DNA of 6,678 bases from an uncultured Porphyromonadaceae bacterium (GTDB taxonomy: Bacteria; Bacteroidota; Bacteroidia; Bacteroidales; Muribaculaceae), in assembly GCA_900554265.1 (NCBI GenBank), contig USGZ01000098.1, positions 1 through 6,678 on the forward strand, in the 5' to 3' direction. Position 1 is the stretch's first letter; each line of letters begins with the position of its first letter. The notes beneath the pieces were generated by a model. The model made no database searches. It saw nothing but the letters and a program-made list of their open reading frames with translations, and was not told the origin of the DNA. The translations under genes were made by a program, and so were the position numbers. Shown piece after piece: positions 1 through 6,678 of this stretch.

Positions 1-3000
1 CCTGCCCCTTGGCGGAGCGCCCGAAGTCGGGCCACAGGGCCGAGATGAAGGCGAAGTCTATGTCGGTGGTCGCCGGATGGGGTTCCTCGGTAGCCTTGGT
101 CTGGACGTAGGCGTAGGCGTCGCGGCAGATGGCCGTCAGTTCGTCGGCGCGGCTGCCGAGCATGTCCATGCTGCGGGCCAGGCCGAGATCGATGAGGACG
201 TCGCGGGTGCAGTACTCGGACGACTGGCCGGCCCACGAAGCCCAGGCGAAGCCGCCGTCGCGGTTCTGCAGGTCCCTGAGTCCCTTGACGGAGGATTCGA
301 TTGCCGCATCGACCTTACTGCGGTCGAAGATATTGCCCAGGGCGGCCATGCGGGCGCTCTCGCTTGCGGCGGTCTGGACCCAGGGCGTCTGGTCGAGAAG
401 CAGGGCCTTGAGGTCGGCGTTGCGGCTGAGCTTGGAGGTAAGAGCTTCATCCTCGGGATGTTCTACCCACTGGCGGTAGGCGTCGGCCACGTTGGGATTG
501 CCGGCGGCTACCTTGCGGGCGGCCAGGACGGAGAAGAGCTGCCGGCCGAAGTCGCAGGAGGTGTAGGGCTTGTCGGCGAAGATGCCGCGGAGGGCGCGGA
601 CAATGGTCCATATGGGGTTGGAGCAGTACTGGAGGGTATAGCTTGTGGCCTCATGGACGGGAATGTCGAGGGTCAGGGCTTCCTGGGTCGGGTTGAGGTA
701 GAACTCGGTGCTTTCGATTACTGTACCGGCGGAGGAGAGGACGGGGATGGCAGTCTGCTCGCCGTCGGCGAAGCGGCCGGCGACGCTGCGGGCGCGGTAG
801 CCTATGGCGGCGCGGTCGGCGGGCGCCGTGGTTTCGACGCTGACTACGGCCGATGCCTTGGCATCCAGCGTATTGACGAACTCTCGGGTTTCGAGCACCT
901 CGCCGGTTTCGACGTTGAAGATTTCGACGGTGGTGGTCACCGTTGCGGTGCTGTCGGAGTTGTTGAACACCGTGGCGCCGAGCACGGCGCGGTCGCCCTG
1001 GCGCAGGAATCGCGGCAGGTTGGGCTGCACCATCACGGGTTTTGAAGCCACGGCCTCGGCCTCATAGCGGGCCATCTCCAGACCGGAGGTCCAGGCCAGG
1101 GCGCGTAGGGCCCAGGTGCCGTTGGCGTTCGGCACGGTGAAGACCACGTCGACGTTGCCCTCGCTGTCGGAAACGAGCGCGGGCATGAAGAAGGCCTGGA
1201 GCACGAAGGCGTCGCGGTACTCGACCTCCGGTTCCCGGCGGCCTTCGGCGGAGTCTCCGTCGATTTCCTCTTCTTCGACGGCGGCATCCTCGGTGATGCC
1301 GCCGGCCATGTCGGCGGTTTCATTTACGGCGAGGGAGGAACGCATTATCTGCGAGCCTTCCTCGACACTCTCGGCCTCATCAAAGGCCATTTCGGGTTCG
1401 GGAGCGGAGCCTACGCCCATGGCCATGTTCTTCATCATCAGGCGCGGATAGACTCCGTAGCCGAATCGGTTTTGGGACAGATAGCGCCATTCGGGCCAGG
1501 TCCAGACGTAATCCTCGCGCTCGTTAATGGGCTTGAAGGCGCGTGTCTCGTCGCGGTAGATGGAGGCGTTGCTGAGGTTTATGCTGTACGAGGGCCGGTA
1601 GAGGGAAATGTTGCCAGGCAGGCTGTAGCCTTCGAGGGACTCGAGGGCGCCGTTAAACATGGTGGCAATCATGCCGGCGCCGGCCACGGGCTGACCTGCG
1701 CGCTGAACGCGGAAGCGCCAGGTCTCGGTGTCGCCTGGCACGAGGCGGTTGCGGAAGCTCTCGGTCTCGAGCCTGAGCTGCGGGGCTGCCGGACGGTGCA
1801 GGGCGATGCTCTGTGAGTAGACGGTGCCGCGGCGTACGGCGACGAACATCACTTCGGCATCCCCGTCCTCGGGAAGGTCGCGGCTATCGATTTCGATATA
1901 GTGGAACGCGCGCGAGTATCCGCGGGGTTTCACCTCGATGAGGCGGCGGTCCTTGCGGATTGCGGTATAGACGGTCACATCATCCTCGGCGACCCCGAGG
2001 GCTACGCGTACCTTGCCGTCGGTGCCGAAGGTGTAGTCGCTCTCGGGCAGGAACAGGGGCGAATCGAGTGCGGGAACGTCGCCTGTGGCGGTGTTGTATA
2101 CGGTGATGACGTCGGCGGCGAAGGCGGAGTCGGCCTGGGACTCGTCGTCCGGACTGATCTGCACCGAATATCGCCCGGCGGGAATCCCGGCCAGCTCCAG
2201 GGCGAAGGCTTCGCCGGCAATGGCCGTGCCCTGCAACAGGGTGTCGGCCAGGGCCGTGCCATTCTGGTCTGCGCGGCCGAGGCTCCATCTGAGGGCTGCG
2301 GCGACATTCTCGCCCGATGCGTTATAGGCCATGATTTTGGCATGTACACTTTTGCAACCGTCGGCCAGGGCGGGGAACTCGGCGGCGAGCACCAGGGGTT
2401 TGCCGGTGGTGAAGTTCTTCGAGGCCGAGGCGGTCTCGGCGTTGACGGTCGTGGCCAGGGCGTTGATCTGGAAATCAGAGAATCGCTCGCCGTTTCCGTC
2501 GGTCTTGCCGAGGATGTCGGCAGGCACGACCAGGCGGAAAGTACCGTCGGCGCCCGTGGTATCGGCAACGGTGCCGAGCTGCTCGCGCACCATGAACCAG
2601 CGCAGGCGGCTGGCGCCGAATACATCGCCCTCCACAGACGCGCCGGCCACGGGCATGCCCGAGTAAGTCAGGACTTTGCCGGTAAGGGTCACGCATCCTA
2701 TCGAAGGCACGTCGCGCTCTACGGCGGTGAATTCGGCGAATACCGTCGGGAGCTTGAAGTCGCTGACGGTGACGGAGCGGTTGCAGATGTAGCCGTCGGC
2801 GCCGCGGAGGCTGATGGTGTAGTTGCCTGTCAGAAGTCCCCTGGGAATTGCGAAGGAGCCTTCGGCGCGGCCGAGATTGTCGGTGGTGAGGCTGATGGTG
2901 TCAACTTCCTGGCGGTTGGCGTCCAGGAGGATGGCGCGGAAGCTGTAGCCGGCGGCGACATGGGTTCCGCCGCCGTCCTTACGGGCCACGATGGCGGCCC

Positions 3001-4576
3001 AGCGGAGGCTGTCGCCGGGATGGTAGAGGGCGCGGTCGGTCATGATTCTGCCTGTGATGTCGTTTCCGAGGCGATTGCCGCCCGAAATGGGGTAGAGGTC
3101 GAGCGACCGGGCGAAATTGAAGCTGTGGCCTCCGTTGCGGAAGGAGAGGTAGGAAGTCTTGTTCATCAGGGCGTCGTCAGTAACGAACAGGATGCCTTTT
3201 GAATCCGTGCGTCCGAGTTCGACGGTGCGGTCCGACCGGTTGCGGCGGTAGCGGTTCTCGACGCCATCGACCTCCACGCGGCCGAATGGCGCGCCGGTGG
3301 TGAAGTCGACGGTGACTACGGCGTTGCGGTCGGTGCCACCGAGGACGAAGGGCATGAAGTCGACCGCGGTGAACATGGCGGGATAGTTGCTTTCGGCGCC
3401 GTCGACAAGGAGCCTGACGCTGTACTTGCCGGGCCGGTCAGGGCTTATGTCGATTGTGCGGGAGCCGATGCTGTCCGAGGGCTCGAACTCATGGGCAGTG
3501 AAAAGGACGCCGTCCCTGAGGTTGTTCTTGTCGGCGTCATCGTCCTGGCGGTAGACCTCGACGCGGATTGCGCGGGCATATCGGAAGTCGACTTTCATCC
3601 CCAAGGGCTGGCCTGCGGCGCAGAAACGCGGTACGGAAAGCTCCGCCACGGGCTGGATGAGGTGAGCGAGGGTATTCCGCAGGCCTGCATTGCCGCACCA
3701 GTCTGGGAAGCGGCTGAGCGACTCGCGCAGGAGTTCGGTCAGGCGCAGGCGGGCGTCGTCGATGCCGGAATTGTAATGTATATAGAGGGTGTTGGAATAG
3801 TCGGCCAGCAGCAGGCGGGCGGCCTCCTCGGTACTGTGGCTCAGGTAGTCCTGGAGCAGGGCCTCGCGGTTGCCGGAGTCGCGCCGGCTGAGCCAGTACA
3901 GGTTCGGCGCGCCGGTGGTTTCGGTCAGGGCCATGTCGACGAGCTGGCGGCTGCGGTCGCGCTCGCCGAAGGTATTGGCGATGTCGATTGCGGTGCTGAA
4001 CAGGAAGGCGCGGACGTCGGGCATATATGCCAGTACGTCGGGCGAGTATTCAAGGCAGGCGCTGTAGCGCTGCAGCGCTACGGCGGGTACGCCGGCAGTC
4101 AGGCTCAGGGCGCTGTCGATAAGCTCGCGGGTGCGGTCGCGGAAATTGTCGCGGCCCCAGAGATTGATTTTCCCGGGCACGGTGCCGGCGGGTACATCGG
4201 CGTTGTTGTAGTTCCAGGCGTTGTCCTGGTAGATGTCCTGGAGGACCTTGGTCTCGAGGGCGAGGAGCATGGCGCGGTCCGCCTTGTCGGCGGTCAGCGC
4301 GGCCTGTTCGCCGATGAGCGCGGGCATGGCAAAGATGGAGTCGCGGTCGATGGACGAGGTGGCGACGGTAAGCTCGAGCATGGCCCGGATGCGCACTACG
4401 CCGGCGGTGTCGCCGGCGGCTTCGGCGCGGCCCAGAAGAGCGCGGGCATCGGTGCTGACGGTCTGCGGAAATGCGAAATCGGGAGTTTTGAACAGTCCGT
4501 CGGGACTGCTGCCGGAGGCTTTTAGGGAACCCATCAGGAGAAAGGCGATAGTTAGAAATCTGAGAATTTTCGGCAT
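1..4576 (-). CDS. Alpha-2-macroglobulin family protein, exported, thioester motif lost (partial: C-terminus beyond left edge)
   Basis: One frame runs unbroken from the ATG at 4576 to the left edge, giving 1525 codons and no stop. Bacteroidota homologues are usually about 1800-2000 residues, so roughly the last 300 or more are probably missing. Residues 1-24 look like a Sec signal peptide (MPKILR, then a hydrophobic stretch, then SLKASG). There is no lipobox cysteine; the first Cys is at 174. Residues ~25-300 are a mainly helical N-terminal region, and MG1-like beta domains follow. The MG2 signature TDRALYHPGD is at 513-522. MG3/MG4-like domains follow from about 609. An acidic bait-like segment spans ~1058-1119. 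The A2M core signature (PALVSDSEGNV, then VPNANGTW) is at 1132-1155. The thioester domain begins near 1318 and contains LQNRDGGFAW at 1436-1445. At the expected CxEQ site the protein reads PYTSCDFGRQLF (1337-1348), so no thioester is expected. By family it would trap or block proteases in the periplasm or at the surface; that role is inferred. No Shine-Dalgarno precedes the ATG. Confidence 0.9.
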   Translation of the reverse strand, partial: MPKILRFLTIAFLLMGSLKASGSSPDGLFKTPDFAFPQTVSTDARALLGRAEAAGDTAGVVRIRAMLELTVATSSIDRDSIFAMPALIGEQAALTADKADRAMLLALETKVLQDIYQDNAWNYNNADVPAGTVPGKINLWGRDNFRDRTRELIDSALSLTAGVPAVALQRYSACLEYSPDVLAYMPDVRAFLFSTAIDIANTFGERDRSRQLVDMALTETTGAPNLYWLSRRDSGNREALLQDYLSHSTEEAARLLLADYSNTLYIHYNSGIDDARLRLTELLRESLSRFPDWCGNAGLRNTLAHLIQPVAELSVPRFCAAGQPLGMKVDFRYARAIRVEVYRQDDDADKNNLRDGVLFTAHEFEPSDSIGSRTIDISPDRPGKYSVRLLVDGAESNYPAMFTAVDFMPFVLGGTDRNAVVTVDFTTGAPFGRVEVDGVENRYRRNRSDRTVELGRTDSKGILFVTDDALMNKTSYLSFRNGGHSFNFARSLDLYPISGGNRLGNDITGRIMTDRALYHPGDSLRWAAIVARKDGGGTHVAAGYSFRAILLDANRQEVDTISLTTDNLGRAEGSFAIPRGLLTGNYTISLRGADGYICNRSVTVSDFKLPTVFAEFTAVERDVPSIGCVTLTGKVLTYSGMPVAGASVEGDVFGASRLRWFMVREQLGTVADTTGADGTFRLVVPADILGKTDGNGERFSDFQINALATTVNAETASASKNFTTGKPLVLAAEFPALADGCKSVHAKIMAYNASGENVAAALRWSLGRADQNGTALADTLLQGTAIAGEAFALELAGIPAGRYSVQISPDDESQADSAFAADVITVYNTATGDVPALDSPLFLPESDYTFGTDGKVRVALGVAEDDVTVYTAIRKDRRLIEVKPRGYSRAFHYIEIDSRDLPEDGDAEVMFVAVRRGTVYSQSIALHRPAAPQLRLETESFRNRLVPGDTETWRFRVQRAGQPVAGAGMIATMFNGALESLEGYSLPGNISLYRPSYSINLSNASIYRDETRAFKPINEREDYVWTWPEWRYLSQNRFGYGVYPRLMMKNMAMGVGSAPEPEMAFDEAESVEEGSQIMRSSLAVNETADMAGGITEDAAVEEEEIDGDSAEGRREPEVEYRDAFVLQAFFMPALVSDSEGNVDVVFTVPNANGTWALRALAWTSGLEMARYEAEAVASKPVMVQPNLPRFLRQGDRAVLGATVFNNSDSTATVTTTVEIFNVETGEVLETREFVNTLDAKASAVVSVETTAPADRAAIGYRARSVAGRFADGEQTAIPVLSSAGTVIESTEFYLNPTQEALTLDIPVHEATSYTLQYCSNPIWTIVRALRGIFADKPYTSCDFGRQLFSVLAARKVAAGNPNVADAYRQWVEHPEDEALTSKLSRNADLKALLLDQTPWVQTAASESARMAALGNIFDRSKVDAAIESSVKGLRDLQNRDGGFAWASWAGQSSEYCTRDVLIDLGLARSMDMLGSRADELTAICRDAYAYVQTKATEEPHPATTDIDFAFISALWPDFGRSAKGQ

Positions 4577-4648
4577 AGCGGCTGGAGAGAGTTTAGAGGT
4601 TTTAGGCCTTAGAGCTAAAGCTTCCTTCGCTGAAGCTCAGGGCTTAAA

Positions 4649-4656
4649 CAAAAATT
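4649..4656 (-). promoter_or_regulatory. Possible promoter -7 element of the A2M-family gene
   Basis: On the minus strand this reads AATTTTTG, which differs from the Bacteroidota -7 consensus TAnnTTTG only at the first base. It lies in the one AT-rich patch of the 202-base gap and would start transcription about 65 bases before the ATG at 4576. I see no clear TTTG-like -33 element at the usual spacing, so this is a weak call. The rest of the gap (4577-4778) shows no small gene; a 6-bp inverted repeat AGCTTC/GAAGCT (4619-4624 and 4632-4637) falls in the predicted leader. Confidence 0.3.
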
Positions 4657-4729
4657 TTTTCTGGTAAGGGACCCGGGATACTTTGGTTTTTCTGGCGGGG
4701 CCTGGATACCTTGATTTGGAGAGATATAA

Positions 4730-4761
4730 GGGGGATGCCGGGGCTGGGCCCGGCATCCCCC
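4730..4761 (-). terminator. Terminator-like GC hairpin after the fumarase gene
   Basis: A perfect 13-bp inverted repeat (4730-4742 pairing with 4749-4761, GGGGGATGCCGGG arm) with a 6-base loop begins 17 bases past the fumarase stop codon. On the minus strand it is followed by CTTATATCTCTCC, which is only moderately U-rich, so it is not a textbook intrinsic terminator. It is the strongest hairpin in the gap and is correctly placed to end or stabilise the fumarase mRNA and to separate it from the A2M-family gene. Confidence 0.65.
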
Positions 4762-4778
4762 TGTAGAATCAGTGTGTT

Positions 4779-6428
4779 TTACTTGTTAAGACCGCAGATT
4801 TTGCACTTTTCGTTGATCTGCGTGAAGAAGTCGTTGCCCTTGTCGTCGACGAGGATGAATGCGGGGAAGTCCTCGACTTCGATTTTCCAGATGGCCTCCA
4901 TGCCGAGTTCGGGGTATTCGAGGAGCTCGACTTTCTTGATGGAGTTCTGGGCCAGGATGGCTGCGGGACCGCCGATGGAGCCCAGGTAGAAGCCGCCGTG
5001 CTTGTGGCATGCGTCGGTCACCTGCTTGCTGCGGTTGCCCTTGGCAATCATAACCATGGAGCCGCCGGCGCTCTGGAACTGGTCGACGTAGCTGTCCATA
5101 CGGCCGGCGGTAGTCGGGCCGAAGGAGCCGGAGGGCATGCCTGCGGGGGTCTTGGCGGGGCCGGCGTAGTAGATGGGGTGGTCCTTGAGGTATTGGGGCA
5201 TGGGTTCGCCCTTGTCGAGGCGTTCCTTGATCTTGGCGTGGGCGATGTCGCGGCCTACGATGATGGTGCCGGTCAGCGACAGGCGGGTGCTGACGGGATA
5301 TTTGGTAAGCTCGGCGAGGATTTCGGGCATCGGGCGGTTGAGGTCGATCTTGACGACGTCGCCCTCGCTGGCCTTGCGGTATTCTTCGGGGATGAGCTCG
5401 CCGGGGTTGGCGTCGAGCTTCTCGATCCAGAGGCCCTCGCGGTTGATTTTGGCCTTGATGTTGCGGTCGGCGGAGCAGCTCACGCCCATGCCGATGGGGC
5501 AGGAGGCGCCGTGGCGCGGCATGCGGATCACGCGGATATCGTGGGCGAAGTACTTGCCGCCGAACTGGGCGCCGAGTCCGAGTTCCTCGGAGGCTTTCTT
5601 GAGCTGCTTCTCGAGCTCGATGTCGCGGAAGGCATGGCCGTACTCGTTGCCTTTGGTGGGCAGGCTGTCGAGGTACTTGACGGAGGCCTTCTTCACTACC
5701 TCGAGGTTCTTCTCGGCGGAGGTGCCGCCGATAACGAAGGCGATATGGTAGGGCGGACAGGCGGCGGTGCCGAGGGTGCGCATCTTGTCGATGAGGAAGG
5801 GCAGGAGGGTCTTGGGGTTGATGGTAGCCTTGGTCTCCTGGTAGAGATAGGTCTTGTTGGCGCTGCCGCCGCCCTTGGCCACGAAGAGGAAATGATATTC
5901 GTCGCCTTCGGTGGCGTGGATGTCGATCTGCGCGGGCAGGTTGCAGCCGGTATTCACTTCCTCGTACATGGTCAGGGGAGCGTTCTGGCTGTAGCGCAGG
6001 TTATTCTGAGTGTAGGTCAGGTAGACGCCTTCGGAGATTTTCTCCTCGTCGTTGCAGCCGGTATATACGTTCTGACCCTTGGAAGCGTGGCAAATGGCGG
6101 TTCCGGTGTCCTGGCAGAAGGGCAGGGCGCCCTTTGCGGCCACCTCGGCGTTGCGGAGCATGGTGAGGGCCACGAACTTGTCGTTGGCGCTGGCTTCGGG
6201 GTCGGCGAGAATCTTTGCGACCATCTCGTTGTGCTCGCGGCGCAGCATGAAGGCATTGTCGTGGGTAGCCTGGTTGGAGAGGACGGTGAGGGCCTGGGGG
6301 TCTACGACCAGGAATTCATGGCCGCCCCAGTTCTCGACCTTTACGTAGTCGGAAGTGAGGTGATAGTACTCGGTAGTGTCGGGACCGAGGGGGAACATCT
6401 CTTGATAGTGAAACGGTTTTGTTGCCAT
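4779..6428 (-). CDS. fumA: Class I fumarate hydratase, [4Fe-4S] type (EC 4.2.1.2)
   Basis: Catalyses reversible fumarate/malate interconversion in the cytoplasm. In anaerobic Bacteroidales this mainly serves the reductive malate-fumarate-succinate route (family knowledge). The 549 residues contain both class I halves in one chain: an N-terminal Fumerase domain (~12-285) and a C-terminal Fumerase_C domain (~290-535). The three cluster cysteines are recognisable: C105 in [10 protein letters not shown]224 in [17 protein letters not shown] and C310 in [15 protein letters not shown]107 matches the catalytic Asp that follows the first cluster Cys. Further signatures are [13 protein letters not shown] (439-451), [13 protein letters not shown] (462-474) and [13 protein letters not shown] (478-490). 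The start [10 protein letters not shown] at 6428 is preferred over an in-frame ATG at 6494: family members begin this way, and the predicted transcription start lies just inside 6494. The tail carries a CxxC (C542, C545). It has its own promoter and a terminator-like hairpin. The symbol fumA is by class; fumB is used for the same family. Confidence 0.97.
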   Translation of the reverse strand: MATKPFHYQEMFPLGPDTTEYYHLTSDYVKVENWGGHEFLVVDPQALTVLSNQATHDNAFMLRREHNEMVAKILADPEASANDKFVALTMLRNAEVAAKGALPFCQDTGTAICHASKGQNVYTGCNDEEKISEGVYLTYTQNNLRYSQNAPLTMYEEVNTGCNLPAQIDIHATEGDEYHFLFVAKGGGSANKTYLYQETKATINPKTLLPFLIDKMRTLGTAACPPYHIAFVIGGTSAEKNLEVVKKASVKYLDSLPTKGNEYGHAFRDIELEKQLKKASEELGLGAQFGGKYFAHDIRVIRMPRHGASCPIGMGVSCSADRNIKAKINREGLWIEKLDANPGELIPEEYRKASEGDVVKIDLNRPMPEILAELTKYPVSTRLSLTGTIIVGRDIAHAKIKERLDKGEPMPQYLKDHPIYYAGPAKTPAGMPSGSFGPTTAGRMDSYVDQFQSAGGSMVMIAKGNRSKQVTDACHKHGGFYLGSIGGPAAILAQNSIKKVELLEYPELGMEAIWKIEVEDFPAFILVDDKGNDFFTQINEKCKICGLNK

Positions 6429-6465
6429 TATGGGGTATATAAACGTGGTTTTATGCCAAATGCGG

Positions 6466-6487
6466 AACCTGCGCCCACGCACAGGTT
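6466..6487 (-). promoter_or_regulatory. Stem-loop at the 5' end of the fumarase mRNA leader
   Basis: On the minus strand AACCTGTGC pairs with GCGCAGGTT: a 9-bp stem containing one G-U pair and closed by a 4-base loop (GTGG). It begins only a few bases after the predicted transcription start, the position of known 5'-end stabilising hairpins. The bases between it and the ATG are AT-rich and look unstructured. I do not recognise a riboswitch class. The next 8 bases upstream form the palindrome GTTTAAAC (6485-6492), overlapping the start region. Confidence 0.45.
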
Positions 6488-6496
6488 TAAACAACG

Positions 6497-6504
6497 CAAA
6501 GATA
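6497..6504 (-). promoter_or_regulatory. Promoter -7 element of the fumarase gene
   Basis: On the minus strand this is TATCTTTG, a full match to the Bacteroidota -7 consensus TAnnTTTG. A transcription start near 6490-6493 gives a leader of about 63 bases before the ATG at 6428. The -33 region is unclear: a TTTG at 6517-6520 is too close (12 bases), while the usual spacing falls on a T-rich stretch around 6524-6530. The position also decides the start codon, because an ATG at 6494 would sit at or before the start of the mRNA. Confidence 0.7.
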
Positions 6505-6553
6505 ATCCATTGCCGTCAAAAGAAGAAATATTTAAGGAAAATTATAGTGAAAG

Positions 6554-6568
6554 GGCGCCCCAGGCGCC
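6554..6568. repeat. GC-rich dyad (GGCGCC-CCA-GGCGCC) between the two promoters
   Basis: Two copies of the self-complementary hexamer GGCGCC (6554-6559 and 6563-6568) are separated by CCA. They can form a 6-bp hairpin or serve as paired identical half-sites. They lie in a GC-rich island (about 6553-6608) between the AT-rich fumarase promoter and the rightward promoter-like site. On the minus strand the dyad is followed by CTTTCACTATAATTTT, so a weak terminator for an unseen leftward gene is also possible. Function unknown. Confidence 0.35.
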
Positions 6569-6623
6569 GAAAGCCTGCCTGCCGGGTGAGCGTCGGGGTG
6601 CGGGCGGTTAGAGGAATTTTTGC

Positions 6624-6631
6624 TATATTTG
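6624..6631 (+). promoter_or_regulatory. Rightward promoter -7 element for a gene beyond the right edge
   Basis: TATATTTG is a full match to the Bacteroidota consensus TAnnTTTG, in the context GAATTTTTGCTATATTTG. The predicted start is near 6637. The remaining 40 or so bases are A/T-rich with no start codon, like a leader running out of the window (the last bases are AAAAGAAAC). No clear -33 element is visible. If real, it makes 6429-6678 a divergent control region shared with the fumarase gene. Such short AT-rich matches can occur by chance. Confidence 0.5.
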
Positions 6632-6632
6632 A

Positions 6633-6661
6633 TGTAGTCTGAAGGTATTTAATTGACTACA
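6633..6661 (+). promoter_or_regulatory. Inverted repeat at the rightward transcription start
   Basis: TGTAGTC (6633-6639) and GACTACA (6655-6661) form a perfect 7-bp inverted repeat with a 15-base spacer. It starts two bases after the rightward -7 element, so it overlaps the predicted transcription start. It could be an operator with half-sites about two helical turns apart (22 bases centre to centre), or a hairpin at the 5' end of the rightward mRNA. No regulator family can be named from it. Confidence 0.35.
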
Positions 6662-6678
6662 AATAGATTAAAAGAAAC

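Noticed and set aside
136..2696. Shorter minus-strand frames in other registers (for example 1033-1323 and 2002-2625)
   Set aside because: Rich in Pro, Arg, Ser and Thr, typical of out-of-frame reading of GC-rich coding DNA, and fully inside the A2M-family gene.
77..4525. Several long plus-strand open frames (77-1045, 1472-1816, 1901-3202, 3491-4525)
   Set aside because: All lie opposite the continuous A2M-family frame and share the same G-start codon composition. The minus-strand frame carries the recognisable motifs.
4601..4640. Riboswitch or small RNA in the A2M-family leader
   Set aside because: Only short 5-6 bp inverted repeats are present (TTTAG/CTAAA and AGCTTC/GAAGCT); they are too weak and match no class I recognise.
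4577..4778. Fumarase and the A2M-family gene as one operon
   Set aside because: A 202-base gap with a strong GC hairpin separates them, and their roles are unrelated. Read-through cannot be excluded because the hairpin lacks a strong U-tract.
6429..6494. 22-residue N-terminal extension of fumarase as a targeting or signal peptide
   Set aside because: It is not hydrophobic in the manner of a signal peptide, is unlike the family, and would begin at or before the predicted start of the mRNA.
4998..6611. A 537-codon plus-strand open frame opposite the fumarase gene
   Set aside because: It is antisense to a clear fumarase. Its Gly/Ala/Val/Asp/Glu-heavy composition follows from reading the C/G-rich third codon positions of the real gene as first positions on the other strand. 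No family signature is visible.

Overview
The window looks like a piece of a fairly GC-rich Bacteroidota (Bacteroidales-type) chromosome. Three things suggest this. Two intergenic sites match the Bacteroidota -7 promoter element TAnnTTTG. Neither gene start has a Shine-Dalgarno sequence. Both encoded proteins resemble their Bacteroidales family members. The genus cannot be fixed from the sequence; the high GC content with strong C/G preference at third codon positions is not typical of Bacteroides itself.

Layout, right to left, because both genes lie on the minus strand. (1) 6429-6678 is an intergenic control region. It holds a leftward promoter for the fumarase gene, a stem-loop at the predicted 5' end of the fumarase mRNA, a GC-rich dyad, and a second promoter-like element facing right, towards a gene outside the window. 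(2) 6428-4779 is a complete class I (iron-sulfur) fumarate hydratase of 549 residues. (3) 4778-4577 is a 202-base gap with a strong GC hairpin just after the fumarase stop and an AT-rich promoter-like patch before the next gene. (4) 4576-1 is the first 1525 codons of one very long, uninterrupted frame encoding an exported alpha-2-macroglobulin (A2M)-family protein. Its C-terminus lies beyond the left edge.

The two genes appear to be separate transcription units with unrelated jobs. The fumarase is cytoplasmic and interconverts malate and fumarate, probably in the reductive succinate branch of fermentation. The A2M-family protein is envelope-targeted and by family is a candidate protease trap or envelope-protection protein. 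Its most notable features are loss of the CxEQ thioester motif at the expected place and a strongly acidic, low-complexity segment exactly where a bait region should be. I see no CRISPR array, mobile element, tRNA or rRNA. Several long plus-strand open frames are antisense shadows of the two real genes. I did not find a convincingly new multi-gene system here.
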